From JAKFWF01 sp031367505 (GTDB taxonomy: Bacteria; Pseudomonadota; Alphaproteobacteria; Rhizobiales; Hyphomicrobiaceae): 64,000 nt of DNA. Positions 34,031-43,541 of the stretch are shown piece after piece (within the stretch, counting starts at the first letter, position 1; each line of letters begins with the position of its first letter). The position numbers and the translations under genes are program-made. The stretch lies in NCBI GenBank assembly GCA_031367505.1, contig JANLPY010000673.1:1-64000 (forward strand), read 5' to 3'. Below the pieces are notes generated by a model. It searched no databases. It saw only the letters and a list, made by a program, of their open reading frames with translations, and was not told the origin of the DNA.

Positions 34031-35032
34031 ATGGGCGACAAAATCGTCAGCGAAGAAGACCTTATACAGCAATTCCTCGCGCCGCTGACCGATCGGGTGC
34101 CCGGTGCTTTTGGCCTCAAGGACGACTGTGCGACGGTGCGCCCGCCATCCGGGTATGATCTGGTCGTCACAACTGATGCCGTGGTTTCAGGATTGCATTT
34201 TGTTGCCGATGAACAGCCCGAAGTGATTGCTTGGCGTGCGCTTGCCGTCAACATTTCGGATCTCGCGGCCAAGGGCGCGACACCGCTGTGTTATCTGATG
34301 GCGTTGTGTATGCCTGAGGCGCCGTCGCGCGATTGGATGATCCGGTTCGCTTCGGGCCTCAAGGACGCGCAGGAGCATTACGGGCTGACGTTGATCGGTG
34401 GTGATACCGATCGGCGTCCCGGCGTTTCGCTGTCGGTTTCGATAACGGCGATGGGGTTGGTTCCAGAGGGCCGCATGGTACAGCGCGCAACCGCCAAAGT
34501 CGGCGATCGCATTTTCGTATCAGGTACGCTTGGCGATGCGGCGCTCGGGCTGATCTTGCGGCGAAATGCTGACGCGAAACGGTTCGCGTGCCTCGATAAG
34601 GACCAACGGCAATTCTTGCTGGATCGATATTTGCGCCCGTCGGCTCGGGTCGAACTGTCGGCACTGTTGCTGAAGCATGCCTCCGCGGCCATGGATCTGT
34701 CGGACGGCTTCGCTAAGGATCTGGGTCGCCTGTGTAAAACGTCGGGGTTGGGCGCGGAAGTGGTTCTGGATCGCCTTCCCGTTTCTATTGCTGCGCAAAG
34801 TGTGTTTGCCGAGCAAACTGAATTGAAAGTGCTCGCGGCTAATGGCGGCGACGATTACGAAATCCTCGCGACCGTACCTGCAAAGTATGCCGATGCATTC
34901 GAGGATGCGGCGCTCGAACACGGCGTCGCCGTGACCGACGTCGGCAAGATCGCGGAGGGCTCGGGTGTGACGCTCCTCGACCCTAACGGGCTACCGGTTA
35001 CGCTCGCCAAAACAGGCCACGATCATTTTTGA
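34031..35032 (+). CDS. thiL: Thiamine-monophosphate kinase ThiL
   Basis: ThiL phosphorylates TMP to the cofactor TPP. The 333-residue product has the AIR-synthase-like layout: FGLKDDCATVRPP, VVTTDAVVSGLHFV, NISDLAAKGATPL, LIGGDTDRRPG and the C-terminal MDLSDGFAKDLGRLC and ANGGDDYEIL. The ATG at 34031 lies 10 bp after nusB; earlier ATGs are antisense-like to nusB coding content. nusB-thiL is a frequent gene pair. It is the last gene of the coupled block; the next genes are on the other strand. Confidence 0.95.
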   Translation: MGDKIVSEEDLIQQFLAPLTDRVPGAFGLKDDCATVRPPSGYDLVVTTDAVVSGLHFVADEQPEVIAWRALAVNISDLAAKGATPLCYLMALCMPEAPSRDWMIRFASGLKDAQEHYGLTLIGGDTDRRPGVSLSVSITAMGLVPEGRMVQRATAKVGDRIFVSGTLGDAALGLILRRNADAKRFACLDKDQRQFLLDRYLRPSARVELSALLLKHASAAMDLSDGFAKDLGRLCKTSGLGAEVVLDRLPVSIAAQSVFAEQTELKVLAANGGDDYEILATVPAKYADAFEDAALEHGVAVTDVGKIAEGSGVTLLDPNGLPVTLAKTGHDHF

Positions 35033-35038
35033 GCAGCA

Positions 35039-35824
35039 CTACAAGTTCCGGCCAGCGTCGACAACCAAAGTCTGTCCCGTGATGGCTGGGTGAGCCGCTA
35101 AGAATATCATCGCTTGGGCGATGTCGCTCGGCTCAACCAACCGCTTCAATGCGGTGTTTTCGACCGAGCGTGCTTTACGTTCGGCCGGCCAAGGGTCGGT
35201 CCATGGTGTGCGCGTTAATCCGGGAGCAACCGCGTTGACCCGCACGTCGGGACCAAATGCCTTCGCCAAGTTGCGGGTCAAGTTGATCAGCCCCGCTTTG
35301 CCGGCCGCATAAGCGATCGACGAGGCTTGGCCACCCAATCCGGCAATCGAAGCGGTATTGACGATGGCCCCCTTCGACGCCCTCAGCGCGGACGAAGCAG
35401 CCTTGGCGCAGCGGAACGGCCCGACCAGATTGGTTGTCAGAATGCGTTGCCACTTCTCCTCGGTCATGGCGTCGAAATCATCGAACGGGATCGGCTCGAT
35501 GGTTTCCGGACTCGCTGCGTTGTTGATCAGAATATCCAGACCGCCGAGATCAGCGATCGCGCGTTCGACCATGCGTGCCGCATCCTTCGGGTCCGACACA
35601 TCGCCTGCGGCGGCGATCACGCGGCCATTCGGCGCTTTTCCTTGATCCTTGGCGAGCGTTTCGACCACCACGGGGCCACGCGGATCGCCGCTCAAATAGT
35701 TGACGGCGACGATGGCACCGCACCGCAACAGCGCTTCGACGGTCGCCAAGCCAATACCCGAGGCGCCGCCTGTGACGAGGGCGCGTTTGCCGGCGAGGTT
35801 GGCTGTGATGATGGCACTTGTCAT
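35039..35824 (-). CDS. Short-chain dehydrogenase/reductase
   Basis: A classical SDR of 261 residues with TGGASGIGLATVEALL, ILINNAASPE, catalytic Ser in AIVNTASIAG, YAAGKAGL (Tyr-x3-Lys) and APGLTRTPW. The ATG at 35824 overlaps the stop of the upstream BKACE-family gene (ATGA), so the two are translated together. It probably oxidises or reduces a hydroxy/keto intermediate in the same pathway as the BKACE enzyme; the substrate is not evident. Confidence 0.88.
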   Translation of the reverse strand: MTSAIITANLAGKRALVTGGASGIGLATVEALLRCGAIVAVNYLSGDPRGPVVVETLAKDQGKAPNGRVIAAAGDVSDPKDAARMVERAIADLGGLDILINNAASPETIEPIPFDDFDAMTEEKWQRILTTNLVGPFRCAKAASSALRASKGAIVNTASIAGLGGQASSIAYAAGKAGLINLTRNLAKAFGPDVRVNAVAPGLTRTPWTDPWPAERKARSVENTALKRLVEPSDIAQAMIFLAAHPAITGQTLVVDAGRNL

Positions 35825-36705
35825 GCGGCAGCTCCCAGTCCGAGTGTCTTGCGCGCTTCGGCAGGCGTCGCGATGTCGCCGCCAATAATACGGATAATCT
35901 CGATGGCGCGTTCGACGAGCGCGGCATTCGATGGCGCGAGGCGGCCGCGATCCAGATAAAGGTTGTCCTCCAATCCGACGCGGACATGGCCGCCATAAAG
36001 TACCGTTTGCGCGACCAACGGGAACTGCATGCGACCGATCCCGAAGGCGCACCAGTGCGCGCCGGCCGGCAAATTATTACGCATCGCCAGCATGGCTTCG
36101 GGCGTCGCTGGTGCACCGAACGAAATGCCCAGGCACAACTGAAATAGCGGCGGCGCGGCGATCAAGCCGTCGGCAATCAGCTTTTTAGCCAGTTCGATAT
36201 GCCCTAGGTCGAACACTTCGATCTCGGGCTTGGTGCCGGACTTCTTTGCGCTGGCAGCCATTTCGGCGAGGTGGGCCGGCGTGTTGACAAACACGTGCGG
36301 GCCGAAGTTCATGCTGCCGCAATCGAGCGTGCAGATTTCCGGTTTGATCTTCTCGATGTGGCGCATGCGAACGGCGGGTGTCGTCAGCGTCGTGCCCTCG
36401 GCGGCAATTCGTGGTTCTTCGGCGCCGGGGATGAAGCGGCCACCGGCGCCGGTCGTCAGGTTGAGGATAACATCGCGGTTGACGGCACGAATGCGCTGGA
36501 CGGTCTCCTCATACAACTCGAGCGCCATCGAGGGCTTGCCGGTCTTAGGGTCGCGCACATGGATGTGAACGATTGCGGCACCAGCCTTGGCGGCACCAAG
36601 TGCCGAATTGGCGATCTGTTCCGGACTGACCGGCACGGCCGGGTTCTTATCGACGGTGTCAAAGCCACCGGTTAAGGCGCAGGTGACGATGGTTTTCGCG
36701 GCCAT
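35821..36705 (-). CDS. BKACE-family beta-keto acid cleavage enzyme
   Basis: The 294-residue product belongs to the beta-keto acid cleavage family (founding member Kce, 3-keto-5-aminohexanoate cleavage). These zinc TIM-barrels split a beta-keto acid with acetyl-CoA, giving acetoacetate and a new CoA ester. Zinc ligands are in IVHIHVRDP (His47, His49), with CTLDCGSMNFG, PEIEVFDLGH and VRVGLEDNLYL in place. It overlaps the downstream SDR gene by 4 bp. Family members act on carnitine, lysine-fermentation or other amine-derived keto acids; the local context (SDR, acyl-phosphate transferase, GMC oxidoreductase) suggests catabolism, but not which substrate. Confidence 0.9.
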   Translation of the reverse strand: MAAKTIVTCALTGGFDTVDKNPAVPVSPEQIANSALGAAKAGAAIVHIHVRDPKTGKPSMALELYEETVQRIRAVNRDVILNLTTGAGGRFIPGAEEPRIAAEGTTLTTPAVRMRHIEKIKPEICTLDCGSMNFGPHVFVNTPAHLAEMAASAKKSGTKPEIEVFDLGHIELAKKLIADGLIAAPPLFQLCLGISFGAPATPEAMLAMRNNLPAGAHWCAFGIGRMQFPLVAQTVLYGGHVRVGLEDNLYLDRGRLAPSNAALVERAIEIIRIIGGDIATPAEARKTLGLGAAA

Positions 36706-36823
36706 GTCAGGTTTATCCTTGGTGTTATTGTTTCCTCTGGCGTCGACAGTGCCGCTCCATGACCGGTTGGACAAGTCCGTCTGGCAGTCTAAATCCACGC
36801 GATAACAGCAAGGCAGGACTGCA

Positions 36824-37813
36824 ATGGATATTGTGGCGACAAGCAAAGATGCGATCCGTGGACGCGATATGCGTGTCGTACTGCCTGAGGCTGGCGACGA
36901 GCGGGTGCTGCGGGCAGCCGCGCTACTCATTGACGAAGGCCTCGCGCGGCCGATCCTGCTGGGAAATATCGACGAAGTGGCGGCCCGGTTGGCAGCACTT
37001 GGTGTAACTCGTTCGGCCGTCGATATTCGCGATCCCGCCAACGATCCGGCTCTGGTACAATTGGCGCAAGTCGTTGCGGCCGTGCGGCCGTCGTTGAATG
37101 CGAAATCAGCGGCACGGCTGCTGAACAAGCCACTATATTTCGCCGGTGCGCTGGTCGCGGCGGGCGAAGCCGACACTTTTGTTGCCGGTGCCGCCAATCC
37201 CACGCGACGGGTAATAGAAGCCGGTATGATGACGATTGGTCTGGCTGAGAACATCGAGATCGCATCGAGTTTCTTCGTGATGTTGCTGCCACCGATCGGC
37301 GCGAAGCCCGAGCGCGCGCTGGTCTTTGCCGATTGTGCCGTCAACGCCGATCCGACCGCCCGCGAGCTTGCCGACATCGCGATCGCCTCCGCCGAAAGTG
37401 CGCAACTGCTCGCAGAGACCCCACGTGTTGCTATGCTTTCGTTCTCGACCAAGGGCAGCGCGCAGCACGCTCGGGTCGAGAAAGTTCGCGCAGCACTGGC
37501 GTTTGTGCGCGAACTCAAGCCCGGACTGGCGATCGATGGTGAACTGCAGGGCGATGCCGCGCTGTCAGCGGTTGTCGCGCACAAGAAAGTGCCAGGCCTG
37601 AGCGAAGTTGCGGGGCGCGCCAACGTGCTGATTTTTCCGGATTTGGATTCCGGCAACATTGCCTACAAGCTGGTGCAGGAATTGGGTGGAGCGCAAGCGC
37701 TGGGTCCGTTCTTGCAGGGCTTTCGGCGGCCGATCTCGGATTTGTCGCGCGGTGCATCGGTCGATGACATCGTGGCAACCGCAGTGATCACGTTGGCTCG
37801 GAGCCTCAGGTAA
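36824..37813 (+). CDS. Phosphate acetyl/butyryltransferase-type enzyme
   Basis: This 329-residue protein is a stand-alone PTA_PTB domain that swaps acyl groups between CoA and phosphate. Signatures: EAGDERVLRAAALL, AGAANPTRRVIEAGMMTIG, RALVFADCAVNADP and the C-terminal GRANVLIFPDLDSGNIAYKLVQELGGAQALGPFLQG. Length and sequence fit the single-domain Pta/Ptb or the PTA domain of malic-enzyme fusions. It is divergent from BKACE/SDR and its stop overlaps the GNAT start (TAATG). It could handle acetyl-CoA made or needed by the BKACE pathway, which is inference. Confidence 0.85.
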   Translation: MDIVATSKDAIRGRDMRVVLPEAGDERVLRAAALLIDEGLARPILLGNIDEVAARLAALGVTRSAVDIRDPANDPALVQLAQVVAAVRPSLNAKSAARLLNKPLYFAGALVAAGEADTFVAGAANPTRRVIEAGMMTIGLAENIEIASSFFVMLLPPIGAKPERALVFADCAVNADPTARELADIAIASAESAQLLAETPRVAMLSFSTKGSAQHARVEKVRAALAFVRELKPGLAIDGELQGDAALSAVVAHKKVPGLSEVAGRANVLIFPDLDSGNIAYKLVQELGGAQALGPFLQGFRRPISDLSRGASVDDIVATAVITLARSLR

Positions 37814-38391
37814 TGAGCGGCTCAGGCAGTACAATTTGTCGCTATCTCGATCGCTCGTGGTCGCCGGAACAACTGGCCGCGATCGATCACATCTTTTTTT
37901 CATCGAGCGCGACCAAAATATTTGCCAGTCCAGCCGAACGTGCGGCCTTCCGGGAACGATGGCTCGGACGCTATCTGCGCGTCGATGCGGCGCACGCCTT
38001 TATCGCGATCGACGGCTGCGATCGTGTCGTCGGCTATCTCGCCGGCACTTTGCAGGATGCCGCCAAGCAAGCCCGTTTTGCGGATCTTTCGTCTGTACGC
38101 GCATTCGCCGAATCGAGCCGGCATTTCCCGGCGCACCTGCATATCAATGTTGTCGAGACCATGCGGGGACAAGCCATCGGCACCCGGCTGATCGAGGCGT
38201 TCGGCGCTCACGCGATCGAACATAACGTTCACGGCATGCATCTCGTGACCAGTGCTGGCGCGCGCAACGTGCGATTCTATCAGCGCTGCGGCTTCACCGA
38301 AGTCGATCGGATCGGGGCCGGCGACAGTGCCGTTGTATTCCTCGGTCGCAGCCTAACAAGCGTGCCAGGCCCTTCCTCAGTGTCCGGCTGA
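37813..38391 (+). CDS. GNAT-family N-acetyltransferase
   Basis: The 192-residue product has the GNAT core: a cofactor-binding stretch HINVVETMRGQAIGTRLIEAFGAHA (the RGxGxGTxL loop), then AGARNVRFYQRCGFTEVDR. It probably acetylates a small molecule or protein N-terminus/lysine using acetyl-CoA. Its ATG overlaps the upstream acyltransferase stop, so it is cotranscribed; a connection to acetyl-CoA metabolism is plausible but not shown. Confidence 0.85.
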   Translation: MSGSGSTICRYLDRSWSPEQLAAIDHIFFSSSATKIFASPAERAAFRERWLGRYLRVDAAHAFIAIDGCDRVVGYLAGTLQDAAKQARFADLSSVRAFAESSRHFPAHLHINVVETMRGQAIGTRLIEAFGAHAIEHNVHGMHLVTSAGARNVRFYQRCGFTEVDRIGAGDSAVVFLGRSLTSVPGPSSVSG

Positions 38392-38432
38392 CCGCTATCA
38401 AGCATAATATGACAGGCGGGCGAGGGATGGGC

Positions 38433-40046
38433 ATGACGACAAGCTTAGGCGAATTCGATTATGTGATCGTTGGGGCTGGGACCGCGGGTTGCCTGCTCGC
38501 CAACCGATTGTCGGCCGATCCCTCGACCCGTGTGGCGCTTTTGGAAGCCGGTGGCCGCGACAACTATCATTGGATCCATATTCCGGTCGGCTACCTATAT
38601 TTGATGGGCAACCCGCGTACCGACTGGGGCTACAAGACGGCACCGGCGCCGGGACTAAATGGGCGCAGCTTGAACTACCCGCGCGGCCGGGTGCTCGGCG
38701 GCTGCTCGTCGATCAACGGCATGATCTACATGCGTGGCCAATCGCACGATTACGACCAATGGCGGCAGATGGGTAATCCCGGCTGGTCGTGGGACGATGT
38801 TCTCCCCTACTTCCTCAAACATGAGGATCAGTGGGCGATGGGCGAGGCCGAATTCGGTAACGCACACGCGCGCGGCGGCGAGTGGCGGATCGAGGAACCC
38901 CGCATCCGCTGGGAAATCCTGGACGCCTTCGCAGATGCAGCCGAACAGGCGGGCATCCCCAAAGTCCGTGATTTCAACGGCGGCAACAATGAAGGGTCGA
39001 GCTATTTCCAAGTGAACCAGCGTTCGGGCTTCCGTTGGAACACCTCGAAGGCGTTCCTGCGCCCGGTCCTTGGGAGGCAGAACCTCACCGTCATTACGCA
39101 AGCGCAGGTCTCGAAACTCACGCTGGAAGGCAAGCGCGTTGCCGGTGCCGAAGTGCGTGTCAATGGGCAGGCCACAACGATCACGGCTCGGCGCGAGGTG
39201 ATATTGGCGGCCGGCGCGATCGGCTCGCCGCAGATCATGCAGGTGTCGGGCATCGGCTCAGGCGCGCTTTTGCAAGGGCTGGGGCTCGACGTGCTTCACG
39301 ATCTGCCAGGCGTCGGTGAAAACTTGCAGGATCATTTGCAAATCCGCTGCGCCTACAAAGTGAGCGGCGTTCGAACGTTGAACGAAACCTCGCAGACGCT
39401 TTGGCAGAAAGCCGGTATCGGACTTGAATATGCGCTGAAACGCACCGGGCCGATGTCGATGGCGCCATCGCAATTGGGCGCATTTGCAAAGTCGGATGCC
39501 AGCCGCGAGACGCCCAACGTGCAGTATCATGTGCAGCCACTGACTCTGCCGAAGTTCGGTGAACCACTCGATCCGTTCCCGGCGTTTACCGCGAGCGTAT
39601 GTAATGTGCGGCCAACCAGCCGCGGGCACGTGCGGATCACATCGCCCGACGCCAACGTGCACCCGTCGATCGATCCGAATTACCTCGCGACTGAGGACGA
39701 TCGCAGAGTTGCGGCGGACTCGATACGCCTGACACGAACGATCGTCAGCAAGCCGGCATTGCAGCGTTATCGACCGGAAGAGTTCCGTCCGGGTCCGCAG
39801 ATCACTTCGGACGAGGACCTGGCAAAAGCCGCAGGTGACATTTCGACGACGATTTTCCACCCGGTCGGCACGGCACGCATGGGTACTGACGATCGAGCTG
39901 TCGTCGATCCCAGTTTACGAGTACGCGGGCTCGAAGGCTTACGCGTGATCGACGCCTCGGTAATGCCGACGATCACTAGCGGGAACACAAATGCGCCGAC
40001 ACTGATGATCGCGGAAAAAGGCGCCGCGATGATCCTCGCGCGTTAG
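38433..40046 (+). CDS. GMC-family FAD oxidoreductase (choline/alcohol dehydrogenase-like)
   Basis: This 537-residue flavoenzyme has the FAD dinucleotide motif IVGAGTAGCLLANRLS near residue 12, YPRGRVLGGCSSINGMIYMRG (GMC signature 1), AGAIGSPQIMQVSGIG (signature 2), and the catalytic HPVGTARMG (His476) and NTNAPTLMIAEKGA near the C-terminus. GMC enzymes oxidise alcohols, choline or sugars with FAD. Start: ATG 38433 with GAGGG about 6 bases upstream; ATGs at 38409 and 38427 are alternatives. It follows the GNAT gene by 41 bp and may share its transcript. Substrate unknown. Confidence 0.9.
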   Translation: MTTSLGEFDYVIVGAGTAGCLLANRLSADPSTRVALLEAGGRDNYHWIHIPVGYLYLMGNPRTDWGYKTAPAPGLNGRSLNYPRGRVLGGCSSINGMIYMRGQSHDYDQWRQMGNPGWSWDDVLPYFLKHEDQWAMGEAEFGNAHARGGEWRIEEPRIRWEILDAFADAAEQAGIPKVRDFNGGNNEGSSYFQVNQRSGFRWNTSKAFLRPVLGRQNLTVITQAQVSKLTLEGKRVAGAEVRVNGQATTITARREVILAAGAIGSPQIMQVSGIGSGALLQGLGLDVLHDLPGVGENLQDHLQIRCAYKVSGVRTLNETSQTLWQKAGIGLEYALKRTGPMSMAPSQLGAFAKSDASRETPNVQYHVQPLTLPKFGEPLDPFPAFTASVCNVRPTSRGHVRITSPDANVHPSIDPNYLATEDDRRVAADSIRLTRTIVSKPALQRYRPEEFRPGPQITSDEDLAKAAGDISTTIFHPVGTARMGTDDRAVVDPSLRVRGLEGLRVIDASVMPTITSGNTNAPTLMIAEKGAAMILAR

Positions 40047-40225
40047 TTAAAAAGGCGGAATGCAATGGAATCGCGCAAAAATTGACATCGAACGCCGAAA
40101 TTTTGGTCATGCGGACCTGTTGCGCCTGCCCTGCGTCTCGTGCATAGTTTTCGAGCAGAGGATTGGCCGCATGCTGCGCGGTCTCTCATCGTGCGACCAG
40201 TGAGTGACTGTCTTAGAGGGGTTCC

Positions 40226-41011
40226 ATGGCTCAAGATGCTGCAATGAGTGCCGCACCAAACACGTCATCGAACATTGCGCCGGCGATCGAGATGGCCGGT
40301 GTGAATAAGTGGTACGGCGAATTTCACGTGCTGCGGAACATCAATCTCAACGTGGCGCGGGGCGAAAAAATCGTCATTTGCGGACCGTCGGGCTCGGGCA
40401 AGTCGACCCTCATTCGCTGCATCAATCGACTGGAGGAGCACCAGAAAGGCAGCATTGTCGTCGACGGTGTGGAATTGACCAACGACGTGCGCAACGTCGA
40501 CAAGATCCGCTCCGAAGTCGGCATGGTGTTCCAGAGCTTCAATTTGTTTCCCCACCTCACCATCCTCGATAATCTTTGCTTGGCGCCGACCTGGGTGCGC
40601 AAGATGCCGCGGGCTGAGGCTGAGACGCTGGCGATGCAATATCTCACGCGCGTTCGCATTCCCGAGCAGGCGCATAAATATCCAGGCCAGTTATCCGGCG
40701 GCCAGCAACAACGCGTGGCGATCGCGCGCGCGTTATGCATGCAGCCGCGCATCATGCTGTTCGACGAGCCAACTTCGGCGCTCGACCCTGAGATGGTGAA
40801 GGAAGTGCTCGACACCATGATCGAGTTGGCACGCTCCGGCATGACGATGATTTGCGTGACCCACGAAATGGGCTTTGCCCGTTCGGTCGCCGATCGCGTC
40901 ATCTTCATGGATCGCGGCGAGATCGTCGAGCAGGGGCCACCGAAGGACTTCTTCGCCAATCCGAAGTCAGATCGGACGAAATTGTTCTTGTCGCAGATAC
41001 TCAATCATTGA
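40226..41011 (+). CDS. aapP: Amino-acid ABC transporter ATP-binding protein AapP
   Basis: The 261-residue ATPase belongs to the polar amino-acid uptake family: GVNKWYGEFHVLRNINLNV, Walker A GPSGSGKST, LSGGQQQRVAIARALCM, Walker B IMLFDEPTSALDPE and the switch GMTMICVTHEMGFA, ending QILNH. It energises the importer whose other parts follow (aapJ, aapQ, aapM). In rhizobia the usual order is aapJQMP with the ATPase last; here it precedes aapJ by about 200 bp. A soluble N-terminal extension of ~20 residues is seen. Confidence 0.9.
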   Translation: MAQDAAMSAAPNTSSNIAPAIEMAGVNKWYGEFHVLRNINLNVARGEKIVICGPSGSGKSTLIRCINRLEEHQKGSIVVDGVELTNDVRNVDKIRSEVGMVFQSFNLFPHLTILDNLCLAPTWVRKMPRAEAETLAMQYLTRVRIPEQAHKYPGQLSGGQQQRVAIARALCMQPRIMLFDEPTSALDPEMVKEVLDTMIELARSGMTMICVTHEMGFARSVADRVIFMDRGEIVEQGPPKDFFANPKSDRTKLFLSQILNH

Positions 41012-41214
41012 GAAGATCGGGCGGCAATAGGCTCTGGTGGGGCCGATAAGGTTTTGTTCAGGTGGGTGTTAATGCGCAGTTTCGACGTCGTGAAACAGCC
41101 ATCCAACTGTCAAGACGCTCGCAATCGAGACGGGCAGAACCCGGCTAGTGGCGAGCGGTGTGGTGAAGCGTCAGTTGACGTAAAATGTCCAGTGAGGACG
41201 GGAGAAACGTACCT

Positions 41215-42237
41215 ATGAAAAGTCTGAAAATTGCAGGTTTGGCCGCGTTGGTTGCTATCGGCGGCACCGCCGGTGCGCTAGCCCAGGGCAAGACCCTCGA
41301 AGCCGTCAAGGCTCGCGGCAGCGTGCTGTGCGGCATCAGCCCAGGTGTACCGGGGTTCTCGCAGCCTGATGATAAAGGCAATTGGACCGGCATCGATGTC
41401 GATTATTGCCGTGCCCTCGCCGTCGCCATTTTCAATGACCCCGCGAAGGTAACCTACAAGGCGCTGACTTCGAAAGAGCGTTTCACCGCTCTCCAGTCCG
41501 GCGAAATCGATGTGCTATCACGCACCACGACATGGACCATGAGCCGCGATAGCTCGATGGGCATGAGCTTTGCGGGCGTCACCTTCTATGACGGCCAGGG
41601 CTTCATGGTGAAGAAGGCGCTCAACATCAAGGACGCCAAGGAACTCAACGGCGCATCGGTTTGCGTGCAAACCGGTACCACCACCGAGCTCAATCTCGCC
41701 GACTTCTTCCGTACCAACAAGATCACCTACAAGCCGGTGGTGTTCGAAAAGTCGGATGAAGCCATCAAGGCCTACGAATCAGGTCGTTGCGACGCCTACA
41801 CGACCGATCGCTCCGGTCTTGCCGCCGATCGCACGCTACTTGCCAAGCCTGATGACAGCATGATTTTGCCGAACATCATTTCGAAAGAGCCGCTCGGTCC
41901 CGTCGTTCGCCAGGGCGACTCGCAGTTCTTCACACTCGCGAAGTGGGTCTACTTTGCTTGGCTCAACCTCGAAGAAGCTGGCGTCACGTCAGCTAACGCC
42001 GACGAAATGCTGAAGTCGGCCAATCCTGACATCAAGCGCCTGCTCGGCACCGAAGGCGAGTTCGGCAAGGGGCTTGGCGTCAATAACGACTGGGCCTACC
42101 AGATCGTGAAAAAAGTCGGCAACTACGGCGAGATCTACGAAAAGTATTTCGGCCCGAAGACCGTCATCAACATCACGCGCGGTGACAATCGCCTGTGGAA
42201 CCAAGGTGGCCTGCAATACGCTCCGCCAATCCGCTAA
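41215..42237 (+). CDS. aapJ: General L-amino-acid-binding periplasmic protein AapJ
   Basis: The 340-residue product has a signal peptide (about residues 1-23, cleavage near GALAQG) and the SBP fold of the general amino-acid transporter: GSVLCGISPGVPGFSQPD, GNWTGIDVDYCRALAVAIF, DVLSRTTTWTMSRD and QTGTTTELNLADFF. It collects a broad range of amino acids in the periplasm for AapQM. It is followed by a terminator-like hairpin (42252) and then aapQ, which is typical for keeping the binding protein in excess. Start: ATG 41215 after a GGGAGAAACG stretch. Confidence 0.93.
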   Translation: MKSLKIAGLAALVAIGGTAGALAQGKTLEAVKARGSVLCGISPGVPGFSQPDDKGNWTGIDVDYCRALAVAIFNDPAKVTYKALTSKERFTALQSGEIDVLSRTTTWTMSRDSSMGMSFAGVTFYDGQGFMVKKALNIKDAKELNGASVCVQTGTTTELNLADFFRTNKITYKPVVFEKSDEAIKAYESGRCDAYTTDRSGLAADRTLLAKPDDSMILPNIISKEPLGPVVRQGDSQFFTLAKWVYFAWLNLEEAGVTSANADEMLKSANPDIKRLLGTEGEFGKGLGVNNDWAYQIVKKVGNYGEIYEKYFGPKTVINITRGDNRLWNQGGLQYAPPIR

Positions 42238-42251
42238 CCAAGAAACCGAAG

Positions 42252-42281
42252 CGCCGGCCATTCATCGTGGCCGGCGTTTTT
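42252..42281 (+). terminator. Intercistronic terminator/attenuator after aapJ
   Basis: CGCCGGCCA (42252-42260) pairs with TGGCCGGCG (42268-42276) around TTCATCG, then five T. Position between the binding-protein and permease genes suggests partial termination that raises the ratio of AapJ to the membrane parts. Confidence 0.85.
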
Positions 42282-42339
42282 CGATCATCCTCGTATCCAA
42301 CGATACGACCTCAGCAACGCCTGACGAGGAATTTATATA

Positions 42340-43533
42340 ATGGCGGTCACCACACTGGGTAGCAGGGGCGAAGCGGCGGCGAAGGCCAGCTTCTTTTACC
42401 GCCCGGAGGTTCGGCAGGTCATATATCAGGTGGTGCTGGCGATCGCGCTGGTCACATTCTTTTGGTACATCATCCACAACACGATCATCAATTTGGCCCG
42501 GCTCGGGATCGCATCCGGATTCGGTTTCTGGGACCGCACTGCCGGGTTCGACATCGGTCAGCATTTGATCCCCTACAGCGCCATATCGAGCTACGGCCGA
42601 GCCTTCTGGGTCGGCTTGTGGAATACCGTTTTGATCTCCGCCATCGGCATCGTACTGGCGACGATCATCGGCTTTATTGTTGGCGTGGCCCGTTTGTCGA
42701 AGAATTGGCTGGTCGCGCGGATCGGCACCGTGTTCGTCGAAGGCTTGCGCAACATCCCGCTGCTTCTGCTGCTATTCTTCTTTTACTACGCGGTTCTCGG
42801 CGCCTTGCCGCAGGCGCGCAATGCTTATTCGTTGCCGGGTGGTGCCTTCCTCAGTAATCGCGGGCTGATGACGCCATCACCGATCTTCGAGCCAGGGTTC
42901 GAGTATGTGGAGTTTGCCTTCCTGGCAGCGGTTGGTCTGGCGATTGCGATCGGCATATGGGCGAAGCGCCGGCGGCTGGCGACGGGGCAACCGTTCCCGG
43001 CGATTTGGACCGGCCTGGCAATTATCATCGCGTTGCCGCTTATCGTTGCGCTGTTGATGGGGCGGCCGCTTTCGTTCGACTATCCAGTCAAGAGCACGTT
43101 CAACTTCTCTGGCGGGTTCACAATGACGCCGGAGTTTATGTCGCTGTTGTTCGGCTTGAGTTTTTATACCGCTAGTTTCATCGCCGAAATCGTGCGCTCG
43201 GGCATCCTGGCGGTATCGACCGGTCAGAAAGAGGCGGCAGCGGCCCTGGGCCTCAAGCCGACGCAGTCGCTGCGTCTCGTTGTGATGCCACAGGCGCTGC
43301 GGATCATGATCCCGCCAATGACGAGTTCCTATCTCAGCCTAACCAAGAACTCGTCGCTCGGGCTGGCGATCGCCTATCCCGATCTCGTCAACGTGACTGG
43401 CACGATGCTCAATCAGACCGGCCAGGCCGTCGAGATCATCTTGCTGACCATGGCCGTTTATCTGACGCTAAGTCTGCTGACTTCGCTATTCATGAATTGG
43501 TTCAACTCGCATATCGCGCTAGTCGAGCGTTGA
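42340..43533 (+). CDS. aapQ: Amino-acid ABC transporter permease AapQ
   Basis: The 397-residue inner-membrane permease has the polar amino-acid family layout with an unusually large periplasmic loop between the second and third membrane pairs. Segments: PEVRQVIYQVVLAIALVTFF, ASSWVGLWNTVLISAIG-type helices and the ATPase-coupling EAA region EIVRSGILAVSTGQKEAAAALGLKPTQSLRLVVMPQALR. The AapQ type is confirmed by length (most HisM-like permeases are ~230 residues). It pairs with AapM. GAGGAATT precedes the ATG. Function is uptake of a broad set of L-amino acids. Confidence 0.9.
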   Translation: MAVTTLGSRGEAAAKASFFYRPEVRQVIYQVVLAIALVTFFWYIIHNTIINLARLGIASGFGFWDRTAGFDIGQHLIPYSAISSYGRAFWVGLWNTVLISAIGIVLATIIGFIVGVARLSKNWLVARIGTVFVEGLRNIPLLLLLFFFYYAVLGALPQARNAYSLPGGAFLSNRGLMTPSPIFEPGFEYVEFAFLAAVGLAIAIGIWAKRRRLATGQPFPAIWTGLAIIIALPLIVALLMGRPLSFDYPVKSTFNFSGGFTMTPEFMSLLFGLSFYTASFIAEIVRSGILAVSTGQKEAAAALGLKPTQSLRLVVMPQALRIMIPPMTSSYLSLTKNSSLGLAIAYPDLVNVTGTMLNQTGQAVEIILLTMAVYLTLSLLTSLFMNWFNSHIALVER

Positions 43534-43541
43534 GGGAAGCC

